Assembly (NCBI GenBank): GCA_001725325.1
Contig: MEFY01000002.1
Location: 1,925,559 to 1,989,558, forward strand
Reading direction: 5' to 3'
DNA from: Leifsonia sp. SCN 70-46
GTDB lineage: Bacteria; Actinomycetota; Actinomycetes; Actinomycetales; Microbacteriaceae
Length of the DNA stretch: 64,000 nucleotides
The translations under genes were made by a program, and so were the position numbers. The notes beneath the pieces were generated by a model that made no database searches, was not told where the DNA came from, and saw nothing but the letters and a program-made list of their open reading frames with translations. Below are positions 36,885 to 44,998 of this stretch, piece by piece (position 1 is the stretch's first letter; each line of letters begins with the position of its first letter).

Positions 36885-38118
36885 TCGGTGCCCAGCCGTT
36901 GGCGCGCGCCACGACCGCGAGTGTCTCGTTCAACGGAGCGCGGGGGATGAAGTGACCGAAGGTGTCGTTCGCGAAGAACATCACCCCGTCGCATTCGGGC
37001 CCGAGCTCGCTGTAAACCTCGTGCTGGAACAGGAAGTGCCGACGGTCGTCCAGATGGATTCGGTACCAGTACCAGGGGTCGACGAAGTCCATGGCCATTG
37101 CGATCTCGACCCCTCCCGCGCGACGAGCGATGTCGAGCTTCCCCCGGAGGTTCGGACGAACGTTCATGCGCTCGACGAGCACGGCGAAGGTGGAGCAGAT
37201 GATGCCGTCCAGCATGGAGTAACTGTGCTCGCCCATGGCCCAGGCGCGGTCCTCGACGTCTGCGGGCCAAAAGGAGTCCTGCCAGTAGATCTTGCGCTCG
37301 CCGAAGTGCTCGCGCATCGTGGCGAAGAATGCTGCCACGCCCGCCCGCCGTTCCGGGGTCGGCTCGGGCGCGGATCGGGGATCCCACAGCCCCAGCAAGC
37401 CGAACTGGTTTCCGAGCTGGATGCCGTCGAGCCCGAGATCGCGGACGAAGGCGGCGGATTGACGCGCAATGAAGTCCATGGTCGCGGTTCCTTGAGGAAT
37501 CCCGTCCGGGAAGGAGGCATAGTGCCTCGGGTCCGCGTCGAGTGACGAGCAGACGTCAATGAGGCCTCGGGCGATGGTCCCGCCCGCGTCCGCGGAACCC
37601 CGGGCGGCTTCAGGATGGCGCAGGGTCTTCCACTCGGATGCGCAGAACTCCGGCCCTGGTTCGAGGTACTCGAGGAGCGTGAGGCGGATCCCGCGTTCGT
37701 CGGCAGCGCGCCTGAATGCCGCGTAGATGCTCGCCAGCACTCGGTAGTCGAGCACTGCCTCGCTCACGATGAACATCGGTCCGGCCATATAGGGATTGAA
37801 CGAGCGCTCGCCACCTTCGCGCACGCGCGAGGTCCAGTTCGCATTGTGAGCCAGCGGGTCGCTGTCGGGTCCGCCATAGCAGTTGTAGCGCGCCCAGTCG
37901 AAGGTGTCGTCATGGTGGCGATTGCCGCGGTAGTTCAGGATGTGGTCGCCGTTGCCTGAGGCGATGGTGAGAACCACCTCGTCAGCGCGCGAGAACCAGT
38001 CGGCGTAGTGGTCGAAGAACTCGCCCGCGCGCGCGTCGGGGCTGGCGGGATCGGCGAAGATCTTGGGCGTCACCCAGGGGTAGACCTTGCGGTAGGGGGG
38101 CGAGGCTTGCGTCGTCAC
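36859..38118 (-). CDS. Unrecognised TIM-barrel-like protein, possible novel glycoside hydrolase
   Basis: A 419-residue protein without a signal peptide, hence cytoplasmic. Regular strand-helix alternation and acidic strand ends suggest a barrel: VVLTIASGNGDH, LTLLEYLEPGPEF, LGLDGIQLGNQFG, KIYWQDSFWP, and GGVEIAMAMDFVDPWYWYR. Many Trp/Tyr and Asp/Glu residues would suit sugar binding. I do not recognise the family. Start at GTG 5 bases after AAGGAG; the track ATG is 9 codons earlier. Its own LacI-controlled promoter and position beside the lyase suggest it processes imported oligosaccharides. Confidence 0.7.
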   Translation of the reverse strand: MTTQASPPYRKVYPWVTPKIFADPASPDARAGEFFDHYADWFSRADEVVLTIASGNGDHILNYRGNRHHDDTFDWARYNCYGGPDSDPLAHNANWTSRVREGGERSFNPYMAGPMFIVSEAVLDYRVLASIYAAFRRAADERGIRLTLLEYLEPGPEFCASEWKTLRHPEAARGSADAGGTIARGLIDVCSSLDADPRHYASFPDGIPQGTATMDFIARQSAAFVRDLGLDGIQLGNQFGLLGLWDPRSAPEPTPERRAGVAAFFATMREHFGERKIYWQDSFWPADVEDRAWAMGEHSYSMLDGIICSTFAVLVERMNVRPNLRGKLDIARRAGGVEIAMAMDFVDPWYWYRIHLDDRRHFLFQHEVYSELGPECDGVMFFANDTFGHFIPRAPLNETLAVVARANGWAPIDNASEDR

Positions 38119-38180
38119 TGAAGCTCCTTGAGAAAGTTGCCCCACCGCGGACCTGGCACGGGCGGTGGGGCGGGTGCGAT

Positions 38181-38209
38181 GCTATATCAATCGATTCACA
38201 AAGCGCCAA
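38181..38209 (-). promoter_or_regulatory. Promoter of the unknown barrel gene with LacI operator 3
   Basis: On the minus strand TTGGCG (38204-38209), 17 bases, TATAGC (38181-38186). TCAATCGATTCA (38187-38198), one mismatch from consensus, fills the spacer. Confidence 0.7.
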
Positions 38210-38240
38210 CCCATGGCCTCGTGCGCGTGAGCGGGTCGTC

Positions 38241-38297
38241 TTGACAATCGATTTGCGAGCGCCATACGATGCACTCGTTCTCGCTTGAATCGATTCA
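38241..38297 (+). promoter_or_regulatory. Promoter of the sugar ABC operon with LacI operators 4 and 5
   Basis: TTGACA (38241-38246), 18 bases, TACGAT (38265-38270). A weaker box ACAATCGATTTG (38244-38255) overlaps the -35, and a perfect TGAATCGATTCA (38286-38297) lies about 10 bases after the predicted start. Two sites could allow tighter repression. Confidence 0.75.
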
Positions 38298-38319
38298 CAA
38301 AGAAGTGTCAGGAGATTGA

Positions 38320-39249
38320 TTGCCCGCCCTCGTCGCAACTCCCCGGACCCCGGGCTCCCGCCGTCGCGCTCAGAGTCTCAGCGGCCCGAGCCGATGGACG
38401 CTGTTCTTCGCACTGCCGGCAGTGGCCCTCTACTGCTTCGTGCTGGTCGTTCCGACCGTGCGCGGAGCAGGGTTCGCGTTCACCGATTGGGACGGGATCA
38501 GCCGTGCGATCGAGTGGGTGGGCTTCGACAACTTCGCCCGGGTGGTGACCGATCCTGACTCGCTCGCCGCGTTCGGCGTCACCCTCCTGATCGCTGGGGC
38601 GGTCACGGTCGTGCAGAACACCCTCGGTATGCTGCTCGCACTCGGCGTCAACTCCCGCATCCGATCGCGGAACATCCTCCGCGTACTCCTGTTCGCCCCG
38701 GCGGTCATGACGCCCGTCGTCACCGCCTACGTGTGGAAGTACATCCTCGCCCCCGACGGAGTGCTGAACGGGGTCCTCGACGGCATCGGCCTGCCGGCAC
38801 TCAAGCAGAGCTGGCTCGGCAGCCCGCAATGGGGCCTCGTTTCCATCATGCTCGTCATCGTGTGGCAGTTCTCCGGCTATTCCATGGTGATCTTTCTGGC
38901 GGGACTGCAAGGTGTCCCCACCGAGGTCGTCGAGGCCTCGATCATGGACGGTGCCGGCCCCGTCCGACGGTTCTGGTATGTCGTGCGCCCCTTCCTCGCG
39001 CCTGCCATCACGATCAACCTCATGTTGAGCGTCATCGGGGGCCTGAAACTCTTCGACCAGGTCTTCATCCTCACCGGTGGGGGACCAGGGGGGTCCACGA
39101 ACACCCTGTCGACGTTGATCTACAAGAACGCGTTCACCTTCGGGGAGTTCGGCTACAGCATCGCCATGGCCATCGTGCTCACCCTTCTCGTCGCCATCAT
39201 CTCCAGCGTGCAATACCGGGGCCTCTCCAAGAACGAGGCGCGAGGATGA
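38320..39249 (+). CDS. Sugar ABC transporter permease (CUT1, MalF type)
   Basis: A 309-residue inner-membrane permease with six helices. The EAA loop that contacts the ATPase reads VVEASIMDGAGPVRRFWYVVRPFL, and the N-terminal FDNFARVVTDPD segment is typical of MalF-type subunits. TTG start with AGGAG 5 bases upstream. The stop overlaps the second permease by 4 bases. First gene of a LacI-controlled operon. Confidence 0.93.
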   Translation: MPALVATPRTPGSRRRAQSLSGPSRWTLFFALPAVALYCFVLVVPTVRGAGFAFTDWDGISRAIEWVGFDNFARVVTDPDSLAAFGVTLLIAGAVTVVQNTLGMLLALGVNSRIRSRNILRVLLFAPAVMTPVVTAYVWKYILAPDGVLNGVLDGIGLPALKQSWLGSPQWGLVSIMLVIVWQFSGYSMVIFLAGLQGVPTEVVEASIMDGAGPVRRFWYVVRPFLAPAITINLMLSVIGGLKLFDQVFILTGGGPGGSTNTLSTLIYKNAFTFGEFGYSIAMAIVLTLLVAIISSVQYRGLSKNEARG

Positions 39250-40067
39250 AACGCTACTCCCTCCGGACGTTCGTGCTCGAGGTCGTGATGATCGCCGTCA
39301 CCGCGCTCTTCGCCTTTCCCCTCTACGTGCTCGTGAACCTGTCCCTTCGCACGGCTGACGACCCCACGCCGGACGTGCTGCCCACCCTCAGCCCCACATT
39401 CGAGAACTACGTCGAGGCGTGGAACCAGGCGGGTCTTGGCAGCGCCATGGTCAACAGCCTCATCGTCACCGTGGCGAGCGTCGCGCTCGTCGTCGTCGTC
39501 TCGGCCCTTGCGGCGTACCCGCTCGTGCGCCTCACATCGAGGTTGTCGTCGGTCGTCTTCTGGTTCGTTCTGGTCGGGCTTCTCCTTCCCTTCCAGGTCG
39601 CGCTGATCCCCCTGTACCAGACCATGCGCGACCTCGGCCTGCTCGGATCGGTGGTCTCGCTCATCCTCTTCTACGCTGGCTTGCAGGTACCGTTCTCCGT
39701 CTTTCTCTACGCAGGGTTCCTTCGCGCACTTCCTCGGGAGTACGAGGAGGCGGCCTCCGTGGACGGTGCCAACACCTGGACCTCGTTCTGGCGCGTGGTC
39801 TTCCCGATGCTTCGTCCGGTGACCGGGACCGTCGTCATCCTCAACGCGATCTTCGTCTGGAACGACTTCCTCACACCGCTGCTCTACCTGAGCGGAAGCG
39901 AGCAGCAGACGATACCGGTCGCCTTGTACACATTCCTCGGGCAGTACGTATCGAACTGGCCGCTCGTATTCGCAGGCCTCGTGATCGGGCTCGCGCCGAT
40001 CCTCGTGGCCTACTTCCTCATGCAGAGGTCGATCATCCACGGATTCGCGGGCGGCCTCAAGGGGTGA
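39246..40067 (+). CDS. Sugar ABC transporter permease (CUT1, MalG type)
   Basis: A 273-residue partner permease with six helices and the EAA motif YEEAASVDGANTWTSFWRVVFPML. Segments FPLYVLVNLSLR and LTPLLYLSGSEQQTIPVAL are typical of MalG-type subunits. It begins at the ATG overlapping the first permease stop; the track start at 38733 is a shadow extension. No ATP-binding gene follows, so a shared MsmX/MsiK-type ATPase encoded elsewhere is probably used. Confidence 0.94.
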   Translation: MKRYSLRTFVLEVVMIAVTALFAFPLYVLVNLSLRTADDPTPDVLPTLSPTFENYVEAWNQAGLGSAMVNSLIVTVASVALVVVVSALAAYPLVRLTSRLSSVVFWFVLVGLLLPFQVALIPLYQTMRDLGLLGSVVSLILFYAGLQVPFSVFLYAGFLRALPREYEEAASVDGANTWTSFWRVVFPMLRPVTGTVVILNAIFVWNDFLTPLLYLSGSEQQTIPVALYTFLGQYVSNWPLVFAGLVIGLAPILVAYFLMQRSIIHGFAGGLKG

Positions 40068-40169
40068 TCGAAGCCCGAACCTGATGTAGCGCGGGCTGTC
40101 GGCCCACGTGACAACCCGGACCGTCTACCGACGATCCGTCCCCACCAAGAAAGCAAGAAGAGGAGTTCC

Positions 40170-41438
40170 ATGAACACGAGGCGAACAGCGCTGTTTGCAG
40201 CGACCGCCGTGGTGGCGGCCCTGGCGACCACCGCGTGCAGCAACGGGGGAGGAGGGTCGTCGTCGACCGTCCTGTCCATCGCGTCCACGACCGATGCGAA
40301 GGCGGCGGTGGAGGAGGCCATTGCTGCGTTCGAGGCCGAGAACCCCGGCGTCGAGGTGAAGGCGACGTATGCGGAGACCGACTCCCTGGTGACGACCCTG
40401 CGCACTCAGCTCTCCTCGGGCACCGCGCCCGACGTGCTGACCGTCTGGCCCGGCTACGGCAACGCTATGGGCATGCGCGTCCTCCAGGAGAACGGGTATC
40501 TGGCCGACCTCTCCGACGAGGCCTTTGCGGCGAAGATCCCCTCCGGCCTCCAGGGCCTCTCACAGGTCGACGGCAAGAGCTGGGTGTTGCCGCTCACCGT
40601 CGTCGGTATCGGCGCGATCTACAACGAGCAGGCGGTGGAGGCGGCCGGTGCCGAGATCCCGACGACCTTCGACGAGGTGCTGGACTTCTGCGACGCAGCA
40701 ACCGCTGCGGGCAAGGTGGCCTTCGCGCTCGGCAACCAGGCGGCCTGGGTCACGCAGCTCGTGAACTACGCGCTCGTTCCCACGACGGTGTTCCAGAAGG
40801 AGCCTGACTTCGACGCCAAGATGGCGGCCGGCGATGCCACGTTCGTCGACTCCGGGTGGACTACCGCGTTCGACGAGTACATGGAGATGAACAGCCGAGG
40901 ATGCTTCACCGCCGACTCCCTCGGAACGTCGTTCGAGGCGACGACGGCTCAGGTCGCCGCGGGTGACGCCCTCGCGGTGGTCCAGGTGACCTCGGTGCTC
41001 CCCGGCATTCGCGACCAGGCGCCCGCGGGGACGACCTTCAGCATGTTCGCCCTTCCTGGTGACGACGACGCCGAAGACACCTGGATGCCTGCAGCGCTCG
41101 GATTCAGCCTCGGCGTGAATGCCGCTTCGAAGAATCAGGAGCTCGCGAGGAAGTTCATCGACTTCATGGCGTCCGACAAGGCGATGGCTTCGTTCGCGAC
41201 GACATCCGGGTCGCTTCCGGCGCTGCCCACCGACGCATTTGAGGCCGACCCGGCTCTGCAGATCCTCGTCGACTTCCAGGCGGAGGGGCGTACCTATCCC
41301 TTCATGGACCAGTTCTGGCCTAACGCCAAGGTCCAGCAGGAGCACCTCGACGGCGTGCAGAAGGTGTTCGCCGGCACGGCGACCATTGACGACGTCCTGG
41401 CTGCGATGGACGCGGCCTACGCGGAGGGCGTGAAGTAG
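40170..41438 (+). CDS. Sugar ABC transporter substrate-binding lipoprotein
   Basis: A 422-residue family 1 solute-binding protein. The lipobox LATTAC has its Cys near residue 23 and is followed by a Gly/Ser linker, so it is anchored to the outer face of the membrane. Family segments are FEAENPGVEVKATYAE, PDVLTVWPGYG and QVDGKSWVLPLTVVGIGAIYNE. AGAGGAG lies just upstream of the ATG. It presumably binds oligosaccharides released by the lyase. Confidence 0.94.
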   Translation: MNTRRTALFAATAVVAALATTACSNGGGGSSSTVLSIASTTDAKAAVEEAIAAFEAENPGVEVKATYAETDSLVTTLRTQLSSGTAPDVLTVWPGYGNAMGMRVLQENGYLADLSDEAFAAKIPSGLQGLSQVDGKSWVLPLTVVGIGAIYNEQAVEAAGAEIPTTFDEVLDFCDAATAAGKVAFALGNQAAWVTQLVNYALVPTTVFQKEPDFDAKMAAGDATFVDSGWTTAFDEYMEMNSRGCFTADSLGTSFEATTAQVAAGDALAVVQVTSVLPGIRDQAPAGTTFSMFALPGDDDAEDTWMPAALGFSLGVNAASKNQELARKFIDFMASDKAMASFATTSGSLPALPTDAFEADPALQILVDFQAEGRTYPFMDQFWPNAKVQQEHLDGVQKVFAGTATIDDVLAAMDAAYAEGVK

Positions 41439-41448
41439 AAGGACGACC

Positions 41449-41480
41449 GGCGGCGGCCGCGCGCTCGCGCGGCCGCCGCC
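41449..41480 (+). terminator. Long GC stem-loop between binding protein and esterase genes
   Basis: GGCGGCGGCCGCGCG and CGCGCGGCCGCCGCC are perfectly complementary with a two-base centre, ending in TT, 24 bases before the next ATG. It is probably a partial terminator or mRNA-stabilising hairpin that keeps binding-protein levels above those of the esterase. Confidence 0.7.
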
Positions 41481-41503
41481 TTGGCGTGAGGAAGGACGAG
41501 CTT

Positions 41504-42652
41504 ATGACCCCGTTGGGACCGGTGGCCGAATCCGTCATCCGTGAGTCTGTTCGCGGAGCGGCCGACATCGTAGCGCCGGGAGTGACGCCCGTGCGCCTAC
41601 CCGCGTGGGCCACCGCACAGATGGCGGAAGGGTTCTCGCGCGTGGTCGCCGACCATACGGCTGGAGTGCGCCTGGACCTCGAGACAGCCGCTTCTGTCCT
41701 TGAGCTCGAGGTCTCCCTGGCTCGGTATCTGTCGCCCGACATGGCTCATCATTCTGCGAGGTCCGTGTTTGCCGTGACGGACGATAGCGGCGTCCTCTGC
41801 GAGGTGGCGACCACCGCCGGATCACGAGTAGTCGAGCAGTCCGACCGCAGTGTGGCCGTCGCGGACGGCGGCATCGTGACTATCCAACTTGAACTCGAGC
41901 CGGCCTCCGAGGCGCGACGCGTGCAGGTTTGGCTGCCGCACAACTCGGCGGTGACCATCCACAGCCTCAGAGCCGATCGGCCGGTGGAAGCACACGCGCC
42001 GGCCGGGTCCCGATGGGTCCACCACGGCAGTTCGATAAGCCACTGCCTCGATGCGCACGGTCCGTTGGGGGCATGGCCGGTGCTCGCCGCCCGGAGCCTC
42101 GGGCTCGAACTGACCGATCTCGGTCTCGCCGGCAATTCCATGCTCGACCCGTATGTCGCCCGCACGATCCGCGACCTGCCGGCTGACCTCATCACTCTCA
42201 AGGTGGGGATCAACATCGTCAACGGCGACTCATTCACGGAGCGCACGCTCGTACCGGCGCTTCATGGCTTCATCGACACGGTGCGGGAGGGCCACCCTGA
42301 AGTGCCCTTCGTCGTCATGTCGCCGGTCTGGTGCGGGATCCATGAGGACACAGCCGGACCTACCAGTTTCGACCCGATCACGATGATGTGCTCCGCTCTC
42401 GGAACGGGTGATCTGACCTTGGCGCGGACCCGCGAGATCGTCGAACGAGTCGCCCGCGCGCGGGCGGCAGCCGACGCCCGGCTGTTCGTCCTAGACGGGC
42501 GCGAGTTGCTGTCGGCCCGCGATGCTTCCCATCTCTGGGACGGCCTGCACCCGGACCACGAAGGGTACGCGATCATGGCCGATCGCTTCGTGTCCCTCGC
42601 GAGATCCGGCGAAGGGCCCGTGGCGACGGCTCTCGGGCTGGCGCGACGCTAG
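41504..42652 (+). CDS. SGNH/GDSL hydrolase with N-terminal beta domain
   Basis: A 382-residue protein. Block I is WVHHGSSISHC (nucleophile Ser near residue 172), block II is LGLAGNSMLD with Gly/Asn, and the catalytic Asp-His block is LWDGLHPDHEGYAIMAD. The first 165 residues form a beta-rich domain (VRLDLETAASVLELEVSL), as in several carbohydrate esterases. No signal peptide. A role in removing acyl groups from imported sugars is likely. Start at ATG after GAAGGA. Confidence 0.88.
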   Translation: MTPLGPVAESVIRESVRGAADIVAPGVTPVRLPAWATAQMAEGFSRVVADHTAGVRLDLETAASVLELEVSLARYLSPDMAHHSARSVFAVTDDSGVLCEVATTAGSRVVEQSDRSVAVADGGIVTIQLELEPASEARRVQVWLPHNSAVTIHSLRADRPVEAHAPAGSRWVHHGSSISHCLDAHGPLGAWPVLAARSLGLELTDLGLAGNSMLDPYVARTIRDLPADLITLKVGINIVNGDSFTERTLVPALHGFIDTVREGHPEVPFVVMSPVWCGIHEDTAGPTSFDPITMMCSALGTGDLTLARTREIVERVARARAAADARLFVLDGRELLSARDASHLWDGLHPDHEGYAIMADRFVSLARSGEGPVATALGLARR

Positions 42653-42655
42653 GCG

Positions 42656-43543
42656 TCAGGGGCGAAGCGCCGGACTGGAGAACCGGCTCGGCGCCTCGCC
42701 ATGCACAGCCTTGAAAGCCCGCGAGAAGTGAAGTGGATCGTCGAACCCCACGCGCAAGGCGACTTCGCGGACCCGCAGACTGCTGCTTCGCAGAAGATGA
42801 GCCGCCTCCGCCATGCGCTGGGCCCGCGCCCAGCTCTGGACGGACATGCCGGTGTGCTTCCGGAACAGGCGCTCGGCCGTCGCGCTGCTGCAGCCGCCGA
42901 CATCCGAGATCTCCTCGAGCCGCGGGTGAGCGTCCAACCGGCGCGTGATGTACTCCATCATCGCCCGCAGCGCGGCCGGAAACGGGGGAGGGGTCGACGC
43001 CCATGATCTCGCCTCATCGAGCAGTAGGCGTCCGAGCGCGCGCATGACTGCCTCGTCGGGAGCAGGACCGGCGAAACGGCTCACCGCGTATTCCGCGATT
43101 CCGACGAGCGCGTCCTCCGCCGGCGTCGAGCGATGGAGCAGCACGGGATGGCGCGGCAACGCCCCGCCTTCTCGGAAGTCGGCGTCGAGCAGCGGATCCC
43201 CGGGCAGGTGGGCAACCCGCGCTTCGACCACCTGCGCGTGAGCATGGGCGGGCACGAGGTGCACGGTGCCTATCTCGAACGGCTTCACAGCGTCGGCTCG
43301 GTAGATCGCCTCGTGCATCCAGGGCATGAGCACGATGCTGCCGGCACCCACTGCGAACCGCCGTCCGTCGACGGTCACATCGCCGACACCACGCCGCACC
43401 CAGAGCACGCAGACGCTGCCCACACGCCGATTGCGGATCACCTCCGAGCCGTGGAACTGGTAATGGTTCGCCCACACGACGGCTGCGCTTGGTTCCTCCA
43501 TGAATCGATCATCCCAGAGGACATATCTGTGCGGAATATCCAT
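42656..43543 (-). CDS. AraC family transcriptional regulator
   Basis: About 295 residues. An N-terminal cupin-like sensor (GDVTVDGRRFAVGAGSIVLMPWMHEAIYRAD) precedes the C-terminal double helix-turn-helix (LEEISDVGGCSSATAERLFRKHTGMSVQSWARAQRM; VREVALRVGFDDPLHFSRAFK). The track start at 43873 runs through the divergent ferredoxin gene; the ATG giving MDIPHRYVLW is the likeliest start, though no clear ribosome site is seen. Divergent from the P450 operon, which it probably activates in response to a sugar. Confidence 0.85.
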   Translation of the reverse strand: MDIPHRYVLWDDRFMEEPSAAVVWANHYQFHGSEVIRNRRVGSVCVLWVRRGVGDVTVDGRRFAVGAGSIVLMPWMHEAIYRADAVKPFEIGTVHLVPAHAHAQVVEARVAHLPGDPLLDADFREGGALPRHPVLLHRSTPAEDALVGIAEYAVSRFAGPAPDEAVMRALGRLLLDEARSWASTPPPFPAALRAMMEYITRRLDAHPRLEEISDVGGCSSATAERLFRKHTGMSVQSWARAQRMAEAAHLLRSSSLRVREVALRVGFDDPLHFSRAFKAVHGEAPSRFSSPALRP

Positions 43544-43557
43544 GAAATGCGTGCCAT

Positions 43558-43600
43558 AGATCTGCACCCTCCCCCTCGCGCTGCCTAGCGTTGAGATCTG
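43558..43600. promoter_or_regulatory. Direct repeats upstream of the P450 operon
   Basis: AGATCTG at 43558-43564 and 43594-43600, each followed by (C)ACCC, 36 bases apart in the AraC/ferredoxin spacer. Direct repeats suit an AraC-type activator. TAGCGT between them could be a -10 box. Confidence 0.45.
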
Positions 43601-43621
43601 ACCCGACGAGAGGACAACACA

Positions 43622-43813
43622 GTGCAGATTCATGTTGATGCGGTCGCCTGCGTCGGTGCGGGCCAGTGCGCGCTGGTCGCCGGCTCGCTGTTCGACCAGG
43701 ACGATGACGGCATAGTCGTCCTCCTCGACCCGAACCCCGATCCCCGCGAAGAGGCGCTCGTGCGACGAGCGGCGTCGCTCTGTCCGGCGCGCGCTATCGT
43801 CGTCGATGACTGA
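43622..43813 (+). CDS. [3Fe-4S]-type ferredoxin
   Basis: A 63-residue ferredoxin typical of those that serve bacterial P450s. Three cluster cysteines are visible: VACVGAGQC (two) and SLCPARAI (third), with Ala/Gly where the fourth Cys of a 4Fe-4S type would be. GTG start with GAGAGGA 7 bases upstream. Overlaps the reductase gene by 8 bases. Confidence 0.93.
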   Translation: MQIHVDAVACVGAGQCALVAGSLFDQDDDGIVVLLDPNPDPREEALVRRAASLCPARAIVVDD

Positions 43814-44981
43814 CAGGACGTTGCGGGAGCAGGACCGGGTCGTTGTCGTGGGCGCAGGCGCGGCCGGAGCCACGGCGGCCGTCGAGCTTCGGCGTCACGG
43901 CTTCCGAGGTCGGGTCGTCCTCGTGGGCGGTGAGCCGCATCCGCCCTACGCCCGGCCGCCGCTCTCGAAGAACGTGCTGGCCGGACCAGATGAGTCTGCC
44001 GACTTGTACACCGAGCAGGAGCTCCGATCGCTCGACATCGAGTTCCGGACCGCCACCGTCGCGCTCGGGCTCGATGTCGCCTCCGGGCGCCTGAGGTTGT
44101 CCCAAGGGCTGCTGGAGTTCGACCACCTCATCATCGCCACAGGTGTCGCCGCTCGCCGTCCGGCATGGGCTCGAGGCGACGGGGTCCACTTGCTCCGCAC
44201 GCGCGACGATGTCGCCGGCCTGCTGTCCGACCTCAGAGAGGGCGGGCCTGCGGTTATCGTCGGCGGCGGGGTGCTGGCTTCAGAAGCGGCATCGACGCTC
44301 GCCGCGACTCGCGAGTGCGCCCTCGTGGTGCGGGGAGGTGAGCTTCGCCTGGGTGCGGTGGGCGGTGCCTTCTCCTCGAGGATCATCGACCTGCACGAGT
44401 CGCATGGGGTCGGTGTGCACCTGCAGGAGCATGTCGACACCGTCCTAGCTCAGGGACGGGGTCTGGAGATCCGCACGCAGCATCATCGCCACAGGGCGGA
44501 TGCCGTGGTGGTCGCGGTGGGATCGCAGCCCGCTGTCGAATGGCTGTCGGGCACCGGGATCGGCGGTCCCGACGGTGTGTTGTGCGATGCCGCCGGCCGC
44601 GCCAGTTCCACGGTTTCCGCGGTGGGGGACGTCGCAGCATGGTGGGATCCCGTCGCCCAGAGGCATGTGCGTGTCGAACACCAGTCGGCCGCTCTCGAGC
44701 ACGCATCGATCGTCGCGCAGCGCCTCCTCAACGGGGTCTGCCCCGATCCGCCTGTCCCGTTCTTCTCGTCGGAGCTGTACGGCACTCGGATTCAGATATG
44801 CGGGCGTTTCGGACCCGGAGCACCCTGGGACTATGTTCACGGGGCGCCGGGCGCAGCCTCGTTCGTGGCGCTCGCGACGACGGGAGCGCTTCGGGGCCTC
44901 GTGGGGTGGGATGCGCCGCGCGCATTCCGTGAGGCCCGACGAGCCAGGCCCGATCTCATGCCAGCTATCGCAACGCACTGA
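43806..44981 (+). CDS. FAD/NAD(P)H-dependent ferredoxin reductase
   Basis: A 391-residue reductase of the putidaredoxin-reductase type. The FAD Rossmann motif is VVVVGAGAAGATAAVELRRHG, followed by ARPPLSKNVL, the NAD(P) motif VIVGGGVLASEAAS, and the FAD-contacting STVSAVGDVAAW. It passes electrons to the ferredoxin encoded upstream and on to the P450 downstream. Confidence 0.94.
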   Translation: MTDRTLREQDRVVVVGAGAAGATAAVELRRHGFRGRVVLVGGEPHPPYARPPLSKNVLAGPDESADLYTEQELRSLDIEFRTATVALGLDVASGRLRLSQGLLEFDHLIIATGVAARRPAWARGDGVHLLRTRDDVAGLLSDLREGGPAVIVGGGVLASEAASTLAATRECALVVRGGELRLGAVGGAFSSRIIDLHESHGVGVHLQEHVDTVLAQGRGLEIRTQHHRHRADAVVVAVGSQPAVEWLSGTGIGGPDGVLCDAAGRASSTVSAVGDVAAWWDPVAQRHVRVEHQSAALEHASIVAQRLLNGVCPDPPVPFFSSELYGTRIQICGRFGPGAPWDYVHGAPGAASFVALATTGALRGLVGWDAPRAFREARRARPDLMPAIATH

Positions 44982-44998
44982 ACAAGGAGTTCGAAGAG

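Noticed and set aside
40068-40169. Possible separate promoter or small gene before the binding-protein gene
   Set aside because: No good -35/-10 pair and no reading frame with a ribosome site; it looks like an ordinary intra-operon spacer.
43501-43512. TGAATCGATCAT as a sixth LacI operator
   Set aside because: It matches only the left two thirds of the consensus and lies inside the AraC coding region, so it is probably chance.
43573-43873. Extended N-terminus of the AraC protein as listed in the track
   Set aside because: It would overlap most of the divergent ferredoxin gene and has no sensor-domain character; the ATG at 43543 is more credible.
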